Shown here piece by piece: positions 1-6,313 of a stretch of DNA of 6,362 nt. The first letter of the stretch is position 1; every line of letters starts with the position of its first letter. Source of the DNA: an uncultured Desulfuromonas sp. (lineage in GTDB: Bacteria; Desulfobacterota; Desulfuromonadia; Desulfuromonadales; Trichloromonadaceae); NCBI GenBank assembly GCA_937982495.1, contig CALJLX010000287.1:1-6362 (forward strand). Direction: 5' to 3'. Under the pieces are notes generated by a model that saw nothing but the letters and a program-made list of their open reading frames with translations, did no database searches and was not told the origin of the DNA. The position numbers and the translations under genes are program-made.

Positions 1-3000
1 GGAGGCGGTGCCCCCGTACGCGCACTGTGCTTCCACGTCGGCGAAGGCCGGCGAGGCATCGACGTAAGCCCGGTCTTCACCGTTTAAGACATTGTTCTTC
101 AACCGGGGCATCAGGTTGGCCGGGATGAAAGCCCACAATTCCTCGCCGGTTCCGTAGTCCGGAGCGAGCAGGCCGGTCCCCTCGGTCCGCCACCGGAAAT
201 AAGGAGGATCGGTACTGTCCAGCGATGCCAGGTAAGCGGCCCACCAGGACTGGACCTCGTCGTAGTTGCTTTCCGATTCGTCCGGCCAGAGAAAGTAGCC
301 CCGTTTTTCTTCGACGGCGGGCGTTCGCGGGTTGTCCCCCCAGCGGAAAGCGCCAGCGTCAAAAGCATGCAGCATGCCGTTTCGTGAACCGACCACGGCA
401 ATCGCGCGACGCTCCGCATGGTCCTCCCGGAACGTATCGTAAGCGTTTCGCTCCGTGGTCGTGATCGAGGTACCATAATACCAGGACGGGATTCCGGGTG
501 GCGTGACGACGGCCGGCGTGGAGTGATCGATCGGCCCGAGAATCCCCTCTTTCTTGGTGGATGTTCCATCCACGTAGCCGCGCGTCCAGTTGATCAGCCA
601 ACTGCCGTCGTTCGTGTCGAAACTGCCATCGCCATTGAAATCGAAATCGTAACCCCTGCCATTCAAATACGAATTGTCGATCGCCAGAACGTTATCGGAC
701 GTATTGCCCCTGGTGAAAGCGACGAGATTCCCGCTCAGGGCGTAATAACCGTAGCTGGCCGTAATGGGGACATTAGCGCCGGGGGCTTCATCGAAAGTGA
801 CGGAGAACTCCCCGGTGTAGCGGTTGATGGTCCCGGTGACCCCCTGCGAAAGGGAACCGACCAGATCGTTAATATAGATGTCCCTGAAGATTTCCCGGCT
901 GTCGGTGATTCTGACCGTGGTCGCCAGCACCGGATGCGAGGCAAGGGTTCCACTGAATGTTCGTTGGGTGCCGTCGCCGGTGCCGATCGCTTCGCCGACC
1001 ACGGGGGTAATCGTCATTTGCGGATATTTGATAACACGGGCGCTCGGCTCCTTGGCCTGCAATTCGGTGGCGGCATCCCAGAGCACCACGTTATCCGTCG
1101 CCGAAGGATTGACGGGATCGTAGATGCGCATGGCCCGCAAATGACCGCGCAAGGCCCGGTCTGTCCAGGAACTGGCCGGGGTTTCGTAGCTGGCATCGAA
1201 CAGCAGGTTCCCCTGGATAACGGGCGTCGACCGGGAAACCTCGCCATGGGTCGCGACACTCCCCACCAACCGCACATCGCCGATCGACGGCTGATAGGCC
1301 TCGTTGTCGCTGGTGAAATTGGCTCGCCAGACAAGTTGGTCGCCGGAAAGGCTTTGCCCGGCGAAATCGACGCGGACACTGCGGTAGGTCGTTTCCGGAA
1401 CTCCCGGCGTCCAGGTGGCGGTAATATCGACACCATCCGTCGAAAGGTCGGTTTCGGTAATCGGGTTCCCATCCTCGTCGAGCGGATAGCCCTTGACGAC
1501 ATCCCAATGGCTGATCGCCACCCAATTGGTGCCACCGTCGATGGAGAGTTCGTAAGAGATAGTCGACGCGCCGGCGCCCGGCAGGGTGTCGGTGACCTCC
1601 AGCGTGACCGCGGTGAAATAAGCGTCCGTTTCCACCGGGGTGATCGCTTGGGTCAGGAGCAGTTGCGCGCTCCCTCCGGTTTTGCGTTCGATCTGAAAGA
1701 TCATGTCGTTATGGTCGGTGTCTCCCCCCCCCGCCAAGTCTTCCCAGCCCAGAACCCATTCGTTGGGCTTGTCCGCCGGAGCCCCGACGATCACGTGGGC
1801 GAACTTCTGGCCCCGGACAATATCGAGGGTTTGCGTATCCGTCGCCGTGAAGGTCAGATCGAACAAACTGCTGAGACGATTGATCGCCGTTGCCCCCATC
1901 CAGTTGCTGTCGACGGAACAAGAGCCTTCGCTGCCAAGCGCGGAACCGAGGTGATAGGTCTTGGTGAAGGCGGATCCGGGACAGGAACCGTTCCAAGTGT
2001 CCGGATTCCAATCTTTTTTGGTGTAGAAGGTCGGCGGATTCGCGGTTGACGCATAACCGGCGGTCAGACTGAAGACAATTTCCGTACCGGCCGCGAAGCG
2101 CCCCAGGGAAACCCGGTTATCGAGCGCATTGACGACGCCGTCGCCATTGCGGTCGGAAATCGGCGTGCCGTTGTCCAGCAAGCCCCGATCGAGAACGCCG
2201 TCGTTATTGTTGTCATTGATGTTTTTGTAAATCGGTCGGGGCGTCGTGGTCGCCGGGTTTTCCGAGCCGTACAGCCAACCGAGGTCGTTGCTGTCATAAC
2301 CGGCGCCTTCGTAGAGGAAGGTGACCGCAACCTCCTGCTCGAAGGGGATGACGATGTGGCTCGGGTCGAGAGCCGCGTTGCCGGTTTCCAATTGCAACGC
2401 GCCGTCATCGACAATCGAGACACTGGTCAAAGCAAAATTTTCGGCATTGAAGCCCGAAGAATAATCGGTGGTAACCGAAGTTCCGCACCCGGCGACGACT
2501 TCGGCGACGGCGGGATCGTCGAAAGCGACGCGAATCGTTTTATCGCCGTCAAGAGTGACCGTGATACTTTCCGCGAACGAGGTCACGGCGCCGCTCCAAC
2601 CGGCGAAATCCATATCGGCGTCGGCCGTCGCGGTCAGAGTGACCGAATCGGAGAGGGACGTGTCGAAGGTGTAGACGCCGCTGGCGGTTGCCGTAAAGCT
2701 GTTTGAGCCGACCAGGGTGACGCGGCCGGTGCCATCCCCGCGGAAATCGAGAGAAATGGTTCTATTATCGGTCGCAATCAGGTCAAAGGTCGCGGTAATG
2801 GCGTGGTCGCTGCCGTCGACGGCCAGGGAGCCAAGGGTACCGCTCGACGAATCGACCCCACTCCAGGAAGTGAACGTGGACCCGGCCTGGGGCGTCGCCG
2901 TCAGAGTGAGGGTGGCGTCGTCGGAAAACGAGCAGGTTTCGCCGGAGCTGTGAACCGTGCAACCGTGGGTTCCGTCCGAAAGGGTGACGCTGCCGGAGCC

Positions 3001-3348
3001 GCTGCCGGCGAGGGTGACCCTGATGGTGTTCTGGGCGACGAAGACCACCGAAACGGTCCGATGACGGTTGTTCATGTCGACGGACGTCGAAGCCTTGTCC
3101 GTATCGTCGACATCGCCGGTCCAGTGAGAAAATTCATATCCGGCCGCCGGCGTCGCGACCAGATCGACGGTCGCCCAGTTTCCCGTGGAAATGCTCCCCC
3201 CGGCGGAAATCTCCGCGCCGTTGAACGTGACGGTCCCTTGACCGCTGATACTGCTCAGGCGCAAGGTTTTCGCCGCCAGGGCCGGCGAAGAGAAAGCCAG
3301 CAGAAGAAACACGCCCAGCAACGAGGCAAAAAGCTGTCTTTTATTCAT
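1..3348 (-). CDS. pilY1: PilY1/PilC-family type IV pilus tip adhesin, 3' end cut by the window
   Basis: PilY1 is a secreted, pilus-tip-associated protein that works with minor pilins in pilus assembly, retraction control and adhesion. The frame is open for 1116 codons to base 1 with no stop, so the C-terminus is missing. ATG at 3348 follows AGGAGA with a 6-nt spacer. Seen in order: Sec signal peptide (residues 1-25/26, hydrophobic core then ALA-A); three InlB-like beta repeats (27-278; WTG/WSG motifs at W76, W162, W251); a DUF4114-like region (about 337-555, ending GWEDL...DTDHND); a beta-rich linker with VWRANF (W674); PilC-type motifs GHLRA (735-739) and LWDA (756-759); an inserted module (789-869); an EF-hand loop (903-914) before INWTRG; then NGMLHAFDAG (990-999) and ELWAFIP (1070-1076). 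The D of the usual NDGMLHAF is replaced in SRNGMLHAF. No vWA/MIDAS domain is visible. The propeller Ca site known in Pseudomonas PilY1 would lie beyond the edge. Family assignment is confident; ligand unknown. Confidence 0.93.
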   Translation of the reverse strand, partial: MNKRQLFASLLGVFLLLAFSSPALAAKTLRLSSISGQGTVTFNGAEISAGGSISTGNWATVDLVATPAAGYEFSHWTGDVDDTDKASTSVDMNNRHRTVSVVFVAQNTIRVTLAGSGSGSVTLSDGTHGCTVHSSGETCSFSDDATLTLTATPQAGSTFTSWSGVDSSSGTLGSLAVDGSDHAITATFDLIATDNRTISLDFRGDGTGRVTLVGSNSFTATASGVYTFDTSLSDSVTLTATADADMDFAGWSGAVTSFAESITVTLDGDKTIRVAFDDPAVAEVVAGCGTSVTTDYSSGFNAENFALTSVSIVDDGALQLETGNAALDPSHIVIPFEQEVAVTFLYEGAGYDSNDLGWLYGSENPATTTPRPIYKNINDNNNDGVLDRGLLDNGTPISDRNGDGVVNALDNRVSLGRFAAGTEIVFSLTAGYASTANPPTFYTKKDWNPDTWNGSCPGSAFTKTYHLGSALGSEGSCSVDSNWMGATAINRLSSLFDLTFTATDTQTLDIVRGQKFAHVIVGAPADKPNEWVLGWEDLAGGGDTDHNDMIFQIERKTGGSAQLLLTQAITPVETDAYFTAVTLEVTDTLPGAGASTISYELSIDGGTNWVAISHWDVVKGYPLDEDGNPITETDLSTDGVDITATWTPGVPETTYRSVRVDFAGQSLSGDQLVWRANFTSDNEAYQPSIGDVRLVGSVATHGEVSRSTPVIQGNLLFDASYETPASSWTDRALRGHLRAMRIYDPVNPSATDNVVLWDAATELQAKEPSARVIKYPQMTITPVVGEAIGTGDGTQRTFSGTLASHPVLATTVRITDSREIFRDIYINDLVGSLSQGVTGTINRYTGEFSVTFDEAPGANVPITASYGYYALSGNLVAFTRGNTSDNVLAIDNSYLNGRGYDFDFNGDGSFDTNDGSWLINWTRGYVDGTSTKKEGILGPIDHSTPAVVTPPGIPSWYYGTSITTTERNAYDTFREDHAERRAIAVVGSRNGMLHAFDAGAFRWGDNPRTPAVEEKRGYFLWPDESESNYDEVQSWWAAYLASLDSTDPPYFRWRTEGTGLLAPDYGTGEELWAFIPANLMPRLKNNVLNGEDRAYVDASPAFADVEAQCAYGGTAS
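607..642 (-). other. EF-hand-type calcium loop before the INWTRG propeller motif of PilY1
   Basis: Residues 903-914 read DFNGDGSFDTND, fitting D-x-N-x-D-G-x-x-D-x-x-D exactly. It immediately precedes SWLINWTRG, the counterpart of the conserved (V/I)N(F/W)xRG segment of PilC-type propellers. It is separate from the Ca site known in Pseudomonas PilY1, which lies further toward the C-terminus. Confidence 0.6.
742..984 (-). other. Beta-rich module inserted between PilC-type propeller motifs
   Basis: Residues about 789-869 run from GTGDGTQRTFSGTL to the closing ITASYGYY and contain GVTGTINRYTGEFSVTF. This sequence style (GDG-T-x-TFSGTL, GTI-x-x-x-TG, ITASY) is a small beta module met in phage-like and surface proteins. 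It sits between the LWDA motif (756-759) and INWTRG (919-924), where Pseudomonas-type PilY1 proteins have a short connection. Boundaries are by eye. Confidence 0.5.
1684..2340 (-). other. DUF4114-like domain with EF-hand/dockerin-type loops inside PilY1
   Basis: Residues about 337-555. It starts with VTFLYEGAGYDSNDLGW and ends with GWEDLAGGGDTDHNDMIF, the start and end motifs of DUF4114, an extracellular domain of adhesins and other surface proteins. Within it, residues 399-410 read DRNGDGVVNALD, a full 12-residue Ca-loop pattern (D-x-N-x-D-G-x-V-N-x-x-D); 379-387 (DNNNDGVLD) is a second, degenerate loop. Cys456 and Cys477 could pair. Ca binding is inference from pattern. Confidence 0.65.
1724..1732 (-). 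repeat. Homopolymer of nine G (coding strand) in pilY1
   Basis: The plus strand has nine C in a row; in pilY1 it encodes Gly540-Gly542 and the end of the Ala539 codon in the DUF4114-like domain. The frame is intact here, because PilC motifs continue downstream in the same frame. A one-base change would end translation before the propeller. Confidence 0.9.
2515..3270 (-). repeat. Three tandem InlB-like beta repeats encoded in pilY1
   Basis: Residues 27-106, 107-192 and 193-278 repeat with a period of about 80-89 residues. Each has the order: strand, Gly-rich turn with VT (GQGTVTF, GSGSVTL, GTGRVTL), VDLVATP/LTLTATP/VTLTATA, F-x-x-W-[ST]-G, then a closing strand (VSVVF, ITATF, IRVAF). This is the pattern of the divergent InlB B-repeat (Flg_new_2-like) family of extracellular proteins. 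Repeat 2 has a Cys pair (130, 139) able to form a disulfide; the other two lack it. The DNA copies have diverged, so the repeat is old and visible mainly in protein. Confidence 0.8.
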
Positions 3349-3378
3349 CTTGGTTCTCCTTGTGCCGACTTGCGCCCG

Positions 3379-4014
3379 TTACTGAATCTGCGCGCCAAAA
3401 GAAGCATCGACGGCGCCAACATCGTTGGCGCTGTAGTTTTTTCCGGCGCCGCCACCTTCCTGGGCCCCGTAGCCGCCGAGGGCATCCCCGCTGGTCGCCA
3501 CCCCCTTGAGCATGATTTCGACACTGGCGCTCCCCCCGCCGGGAACCCGAGCGTCGGACCGCAGAAAAATAATGCCGTCGGTATCGTCGCGGTGTTCGTT
3601 GCCCGCGGTACCACCGTCATCGTTATCCCAAACAGTGACGTTATACAAAAAGTCGCCGTTGAGGTTGCCGTCGGTGATCCAACGGGAACCCGCCAGATAA
3701 CTCGCCCCGGTGGCATCGTCGCCGGAATTGAACGCTCCGTCCGGCCCCTCCAAGGCAAAATCCCAATCGGGGTCGACGCCGGCGGCGAATTTCGCCATGT
3801 TTTTATCGAGAAAGATATTTTTCAGGTTTCTGCGCAGATGTTCAACGCCCGCTTCGGCGGTATAGAACGCTTGCGCATGGGTCCGCTCGGTGGCGGAAAT
3901 CATGGTTTCCAACATGGCGGTGTTGGTCGCGGCCATGCCGATGATGGTCAACAGAATGAGAATAACGATTGCCGTGACCAGCGCCGCGCCGTTTTGGTTA
4001 CGTAGGACGTTCAT
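3379..4014 (-). CDS. pilX: Type IV pilus minor pilin PilX
   Basis: 211 aa. Inner-membrane prepilin that in known systems joins the PilV/PilW/FimU tip complex with PilY1. The N-terminus MNVLRNQNG|AALVTAIVIL has a short basic leader, Gly9 before the expected cleavage, and a long hydrophobic helix to about residue 30. Mature position 5 is Thr14, not Glu, as is usual in PilX and in the type II secretion tip protein GspK. The stretch AFYTAEAGVEHLRR (49-62) is the typical PilX/GspK segment after the helix. The C-terminal half is acidic and Gly/Asn-rich (for example TVWDNDDGG), resembling deltaproteobacterial PilX proteins. ATG at 4014 follows GCGGAG with a 6-nt spacer. It starts 12 nt after the pilW stop and ends 30 nt before pilY1, so translation with both is expected. 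Family call rests on N-terminal motif and context; the C-terminal half is poorly conserved in this family. Confidence 0.9.
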   Translation of the reverse strand: MNVLRNQNGAALVTAIVILILLTIIGMAATNTAMLETMISATERTHAQAFYTAEAGVEHLRRNLKNIFLDKNMAKFAAGVDPDWDFALEGPDGAFNSGDDATGASYLAGSRWITDGNLNGDFLYNVTVWDNDDGGTAGNEHRDDTDGIIFLRSDARVPGGGSASVEIMLKGVATSGDALGGYGAQEGGGAGKNYSANDVGAVDASFGAQIQ

Positions 4015-4026
4015 TCGCGACTCCGC

Positions 4027-5154
4027 TTAATTCAGGCCGAAATTACGTACTTTCACGGTTACGGTTAGAAGTCGGCGGCGGTAGTTGTCGACCGCGCCGG
4101 CGCCATGATCTTCCAGCGCCATGCGTTGGCCGATAAAGCCGCCGGCGCGATTTCGGTACTGATGCGCGCTGCGACCGATCACATGAACCTTCACCAGGCG
4201 AACGTCGGAAATTTCGGCGGCGGTCAGATCCCGGTTGTTGATCACGGTTCCATCGTCCAGTTCGAACGCGCATTGAAAATCCTCGATGTCCTCGGCGATG
4301 ACAACCCCACCGGCACCAGTGTCCCGGTACAGGGCCATGGTCCCGTTGGCGTCGGTGGCGACGTAATAATCCGCCCGGTACATCCTCTGGGGACTGAAAA
4401 AATCGATGGTGCTTCCCGCCGTAAACGTGTTGAGCTGTTTATTGGCGAGGCTCTGCGACGAATCCTCGCCCAAAAAGGCGTAGAGGGCCTCGGCGCCCGG
4501 AATCTGCCCATAGGCCACATTGGGACCGTTGGCCAGGTTGTCGGAACTGCCGCCGCCGTTATTGCCGATATGGGTCGCGATCAATAAGCCGGTGCGGCTT
4601 TGGTCGGGACTTTTGACGACAAACGGCATGTTGGGATTGGGGGGAGTGTAGACGATCCCATTGCACGAACAGGTTTCGTCCAACCACGAATCGTAGGGAG
4701 CATCGCTCAACTCTTCAACGACCTCGGCGGTTGTCGAGGTCGGGGGCATATTTCCGGACAAGGTCAACGTCGGCAAATCGCTACAGAGAATGGTCGCCGG
4801 CGCGGTCAAGTTGCCGCAGCCGTCGCTGTCGGAGCTTTCATAGGCGACGGTCAGGCGATCCGTGCCGGTCGCGCCATGCCCGTTTTCGAACCAGAGCGGC
4901 AAAACGGGGGCCTGGTTGGGCCCTTGCAGGTTCATGGCGCCGGAGCCGGCCATGCGGATATCGCGCTCCAGAAACAGCTTGGCGGTGCGAACGTTCTGCT
5001 GCATGACGGCCACGTCTTCCTGGGTACTGTAGGTTTCCTGGCTGTTACTGAAGAGTTGAAGGATCGAGGTCAGGACGATGCCCGAAATCGCCAACGCGAC
5101 CAACAGTTCGACCAGGGTGAATCCCTGATAATTTTTCAGCGGGAAGCGTTTCAT
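4027..5154 (-). CDS. pilW: Type IV pilus minor pilin PilW
   Basis: 375 aa. Minor pilin of the priming/tip complex. Leader MKRFPLKNYQG (11 residues, basic) ends in Gly before FTLVELLVALAISG, the class III cleavage motif with Glu at mature position 5 (Glu16). The helix is followed by ERDIRMAGSG, the conserved PilW-type segment, then a long beta-rich domain with several Cys (DGCGN, ETCSCNG, FQCAF) and a C-terminus RRLLTVTVKVRNFGLN typical of PilW. ATG at 5154 is chosen over an in-frame TTG at 5160 because GGAGG (5165-5161) sits 6 nt before the ATG and would touch the TTG. The start is 2 nt after the pilV stop and the ribosome site lies inside pilV's last codons, so the two are probably translationally coupled. 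The long size compared with FimT and PilV is normal for PilW. Confidence 0.93.
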   Translation of the reverse strand: MKRFPLKNYQGFTLVELLVALAISGIVLTSILQLFSNSQETYSTQEDVAVMQQNVRTAKLFLERDIRMAGSGAMNLQGPNQAPVLPLWFENGHGATGTDRLTVAYESSDSDGCGNLTAPATILCSDLPTLTLSGNMPPTSTTAEVVEELSDAPYDSWLDETCSCNGIVYTPPNPNMPFVVKSPDQSRTGLLIATHIGNNGGGSSDNLANGPNVAYGQIPGAEALYAFLGEDSSQSLANKQLNTFTAGSTIDFFSPQRMYRADYYVATDANGTMALYRDTGAGGVVIAEDIEDFQCAFELDDGTVINNRDLTAAEISDVRLVKVHVIGRSAHQYRNRAGGFIGQRMALEDHGAGAVDNYRRRLLTVTVKVRNFGLN

Positions 5155-5156
5155 GA

Positions 5157-5537
5157 TCAACCTCCGTTGGCGACGATGGTGCGCAAAACGACCTCATGCG
5201 GTCTGTTGGTCGCCCAGCGGACGGTGACGGTGATTCTTTTGAGATCGGAGAGCGGGGTGTCGACTTCAACCAAGGTTTCCCGGGTGTAGATCGTGCCGTC
5301 GACGTTGGTTTCAACATTTGGATTGGGGTTGAAAACAATGGCGGCATAATCCATGTCGCGGATCTCTTCGATCCGATCCTGGGCGATGGTCGTCGCCTGG
5401 GAAATCGTATTGCCGTGGGAATTGCCTTGAATCGCGGTGCCTTGCAACCCGGCCACCGCCAACAACCCGACAGCCAGGACGGTCACGGCGATCAGCAGTT
5501 CGATCAAGGAAAAACCCTTGTTATTTAGAGTTCTCAT
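5157..5537 (-). CDS. pilV: Type IV pilus minor pilin PilV
   Basis: 126 aa. Minor pilin; in Pseudomonas-type systems PilV connects with PilW, PilX and FimU under the PilY1 tip. Leader MRTLNNKG (8 residues) precedes FSLIELLIAVTVLAVGLLAVAGLQ, with Gly8 at the cleavage site and Glu13 as mature Glu5. The VLAVGLLAVAGLQ run is characteristic of PilV. It is followed by a short globular part with QDRIEEIRDMDY and a terminal beta strand ITVTVRW, also usual for PilV. ATG at 5537 follows GGGAGG (5552-5547) with a 9-nt spacer, 16 nt after the upstream stop. It is somewhat short for a PilV but motif-complete, with no sign of a frameshift. Confidence 0.92.
   Translation of the reverse strand: MRTLNNKGFSLIELLIAVTVLAVGLLAVAGLQGTAIQGNSHGNTISQATTIAQDRIEEIRDMDYAAIVFNPNPNVETNVDGTIYTRETLVEVDTPLSDLKRITVTVRWATNRPHEVVLRTIVANGG
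5161..5165 (-). promoter_or_regulatory. Shine-Dalgarno that sets the pilW start
   Basis: GGAGG lies inside the last codons of pilV. Its 6-nt distance to ATG at 5154 is optimal, while the in-frame TTG at 5160 directly abuts it and cannot use it. This decides for MKRFPLKN as the PilW N-terminus. Confidence 0.8.
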
Positions 5538-5553
5538 GAAAACGGACCTCCCG

Positions 5554-6117
5554 CTAGTTTGACCATCCCGCGCCGTAGTTGCTCCAGATCTTGACCTGCC
5601 CGGTGGCGGAAAGAGTGGTCACGGCAAAGGTCGAACCACTGACCACGGTCAGATAGAGGGTTCCCGACCCGGAGCAGATACCGTTGGGAAAAAAGACGAT
5701 GCGATCATTGACATAGGTAACACCGTCGCCAATGGCCACGGCATTCAATTCCCCCTGGTTGCTGCCGAAAGAAACCCCTTGGGGCAGGCTTCCCGAACGG
5801 AAAGTCGTTTCATCGCCATCGGTCCAGTCGATCGGATCGGCGGGATCTTCCGGAGCGTAGGCTTCACCCGCATTGCTGTAAACAACGTAGCGATTTCCGC
5901 CGGGATCGAACTGGACGGCCCAGGGCCTAGCGTCACGGATCGCGCTGGCGCGGGCCAGGTTCATGGTTCCGGCGAGATCTGCCGCCGCGCTCTTCAACTG
6001 GGATTTTTCGCCGCGACCTCCCAGATAAAAACTCGCAATCGCAAGGAGGATCGACATCATGGCGACGGCGATGAGGACTTCGAGCAACGTAAAACCCTTC
6101 TCTGCGGATATGACCAT
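5554..6117 (-). CDS. FimT/FimU-type minor pilin with GspH fold
   Basis: 187 aa. Prepilin, first gene of the operon. Leader MVISAEKG precedes FTLLEVLIAVAMMSILLAIA: Gly8 at the cleavage site and Glu13 as mature Glu5. The helix is followed by a segment with ADLAGTMNLARASAIRDAR (about 45-63), the GspH/FimT hallmark of a second helical part rich in ARxxAI, then a beta-sheet domain ending in TTLSATGQVKIW. FimT proteins that bind DNA carry a C-terminal GRxR motif; the corresponding place here reads GQVK, which favours a structural FimU-like role over DNA uptake, but that alignment was made by eye. FimT and FimU cannot be separated safely, so no symbol is given. The ribosome site is weak: only purine-rich AGAGAGAG about 10 nt upstream of ATG. 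It is the probable first gene after the sigma-54-type promoter. Confidence 0.88.
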   Translation of the reverse strand: MVISAEKGFTLLEVLIAVAMMSILLAIASFYLGGRGEKSQLKSAAADLAGTMNLARASAIRDARPWAVQFDPGGNRYVVYSNAGEAYAPEDPADPIDWTDGDETTFRSGSLPQGVSFGSNQGELNAVAIGDGVTYVNDRIVFFPNGICSGSGTLYLTVVSGSTFAVTTLSATGQVKIWSNYGAGWSN

Positions 6118-6176
6118 CGTCGAGGCTCTCTCTATGGACAGCGGATTAATCGTCTGTGCGGGGAGCGGGAAAGTGG

Positions 6177-6203
6177 CGACATTTGGAGAACTTGTTCATG
6201 TCG
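6177..6203 (-). promoter_or_regulatory. Inverted repeat / stem-loop at the start of the leader transcript
   Basis: Outer arms CGACAT and ATGTCG are perfect complements; inside them GAAC and GTTC also pair. On the transcript this gives a stem of up to 10 pairs, with a 5-nt bulge (UCCAA) on the 3' side and a very tight loop. It begins about +3 from the predicted start. It could protect the 5' end of the mRNA or be a protein-binding site; neither is shown. It is not followed by a U run, so it is not a standard terminator. Confidence 0.4.
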
Positions 6204-6215
6204 AAAAAATATTTT

Positions 6216-6231
6216 TGCATTCAACGTGCCA
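6216..6231 (-). promoter_or_regulatory. Sigma-54 (RpoN) -24/-12 promoter for the pilin operon
   Basis: The minus strand reads TGGCACGTTGAATGCA. Against the RpoN consensus TGGCAC-N5-TTGCW only the first T of the -12 box differs; the essential GG and GC dinucleotides are present with correct spacing. This predicts a start near 6205, leaving a leader of about 88 nt before the first ATG. RpoN with the PilS/PilR two-component system drives pilin genes in Pseudomonas, and pilR/rpoN control of pili is known in Geobacter and Myxococcus, so the place makes sense. An activator site would lie upstream, mostly beyond the contig end. Confidence 0.75.
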
Positions 6232-6255
6232 CAATTAATCAAGTTATTCAATTGT
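6231..6255 (-). promoter_or_regulatory. AT-rich imperfect palindrome with IHF-like core upstream of the -24 box
   Basis: Six-base arms ACAATT and AATTGT flank 13 bases. On the plus strand AATCAAGTTATTC (6237-6249) fits the IHF consensus WATCAANNNNTTR except for the last base. IHF bending is common at RpoN promoters, but this site is closer to the -24 box than usual, and AT-rich DNA gives such matches by chance. Confidence 0.25.
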
Positions 6256-6313
6256 ACGAAACTTTCCGGCAGGATGAAGGAAACGAAAATACAGGAAAAA
6301 TGGTCGGGATGTG

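Larger units (their letters stand above)
6118..6313. other. Non-coding upstream region of the pilin operon, cut by the adapter
   Basis: 196 bases without a credible gene on either strand. The part beyond about 6200 is clearly more AT-rich than the genes. It holds the sigma-54-type promoter, the leader stem-loop and the AT-rich palindrome described separately. The neighbouring gene or activator site further upstream was not assembled. Confidence 0.7.

Noticed and set aside
418..2049. 543-codon open frame on the plus strand
   Set aside because: It is the codon-aligned antisense of pilY1. Its openness follows from the rarity of TTA, CTA and TCA codons in the GC-rich gene opposite; the product has no recognisable motif, while the minus strand shows PilC, DUF4114 and repeat motifs.
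3349..3378. Terminator or separate promoter between pilX and pilY1
   Set aside because: Only 30 bases, with a strong AGGAGA ribosome site and no hairpin with U run or -24/-12 element.
2803..4005. 400-codon plus-strand open frame across the pilX/pilY1 junction
   Set aside because: Antisense shadow; low-complexity Arg/Gly-rich translation, no domain, and it runs over two well supported genes and their intergenic gap.
5155..5160. TTG at 5160 as the pilW start
   Set aside because: It touches the GGAGG ribosome site; ATG at 5154 has optimal spacing and gives a normal 11-residue prepilin leader.
6132..6182. 16-codon leader peptide (MSPLSRSPHRRLIRCP) in the 5' leader
   Set aside because: No Shine-Dalgarno before its ATG, the ATG lies in the stem-loop, and no attenuator structure follows.
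1..6313. CRISPR array, tRNA/rRNA, insertion sequence, toxin-antitoxin or other defence system
   Set aside because: No direct-repeat array, RNA gene signature, transposase or terminal repeats; almost the whole length is accounted for by the pilus operon.
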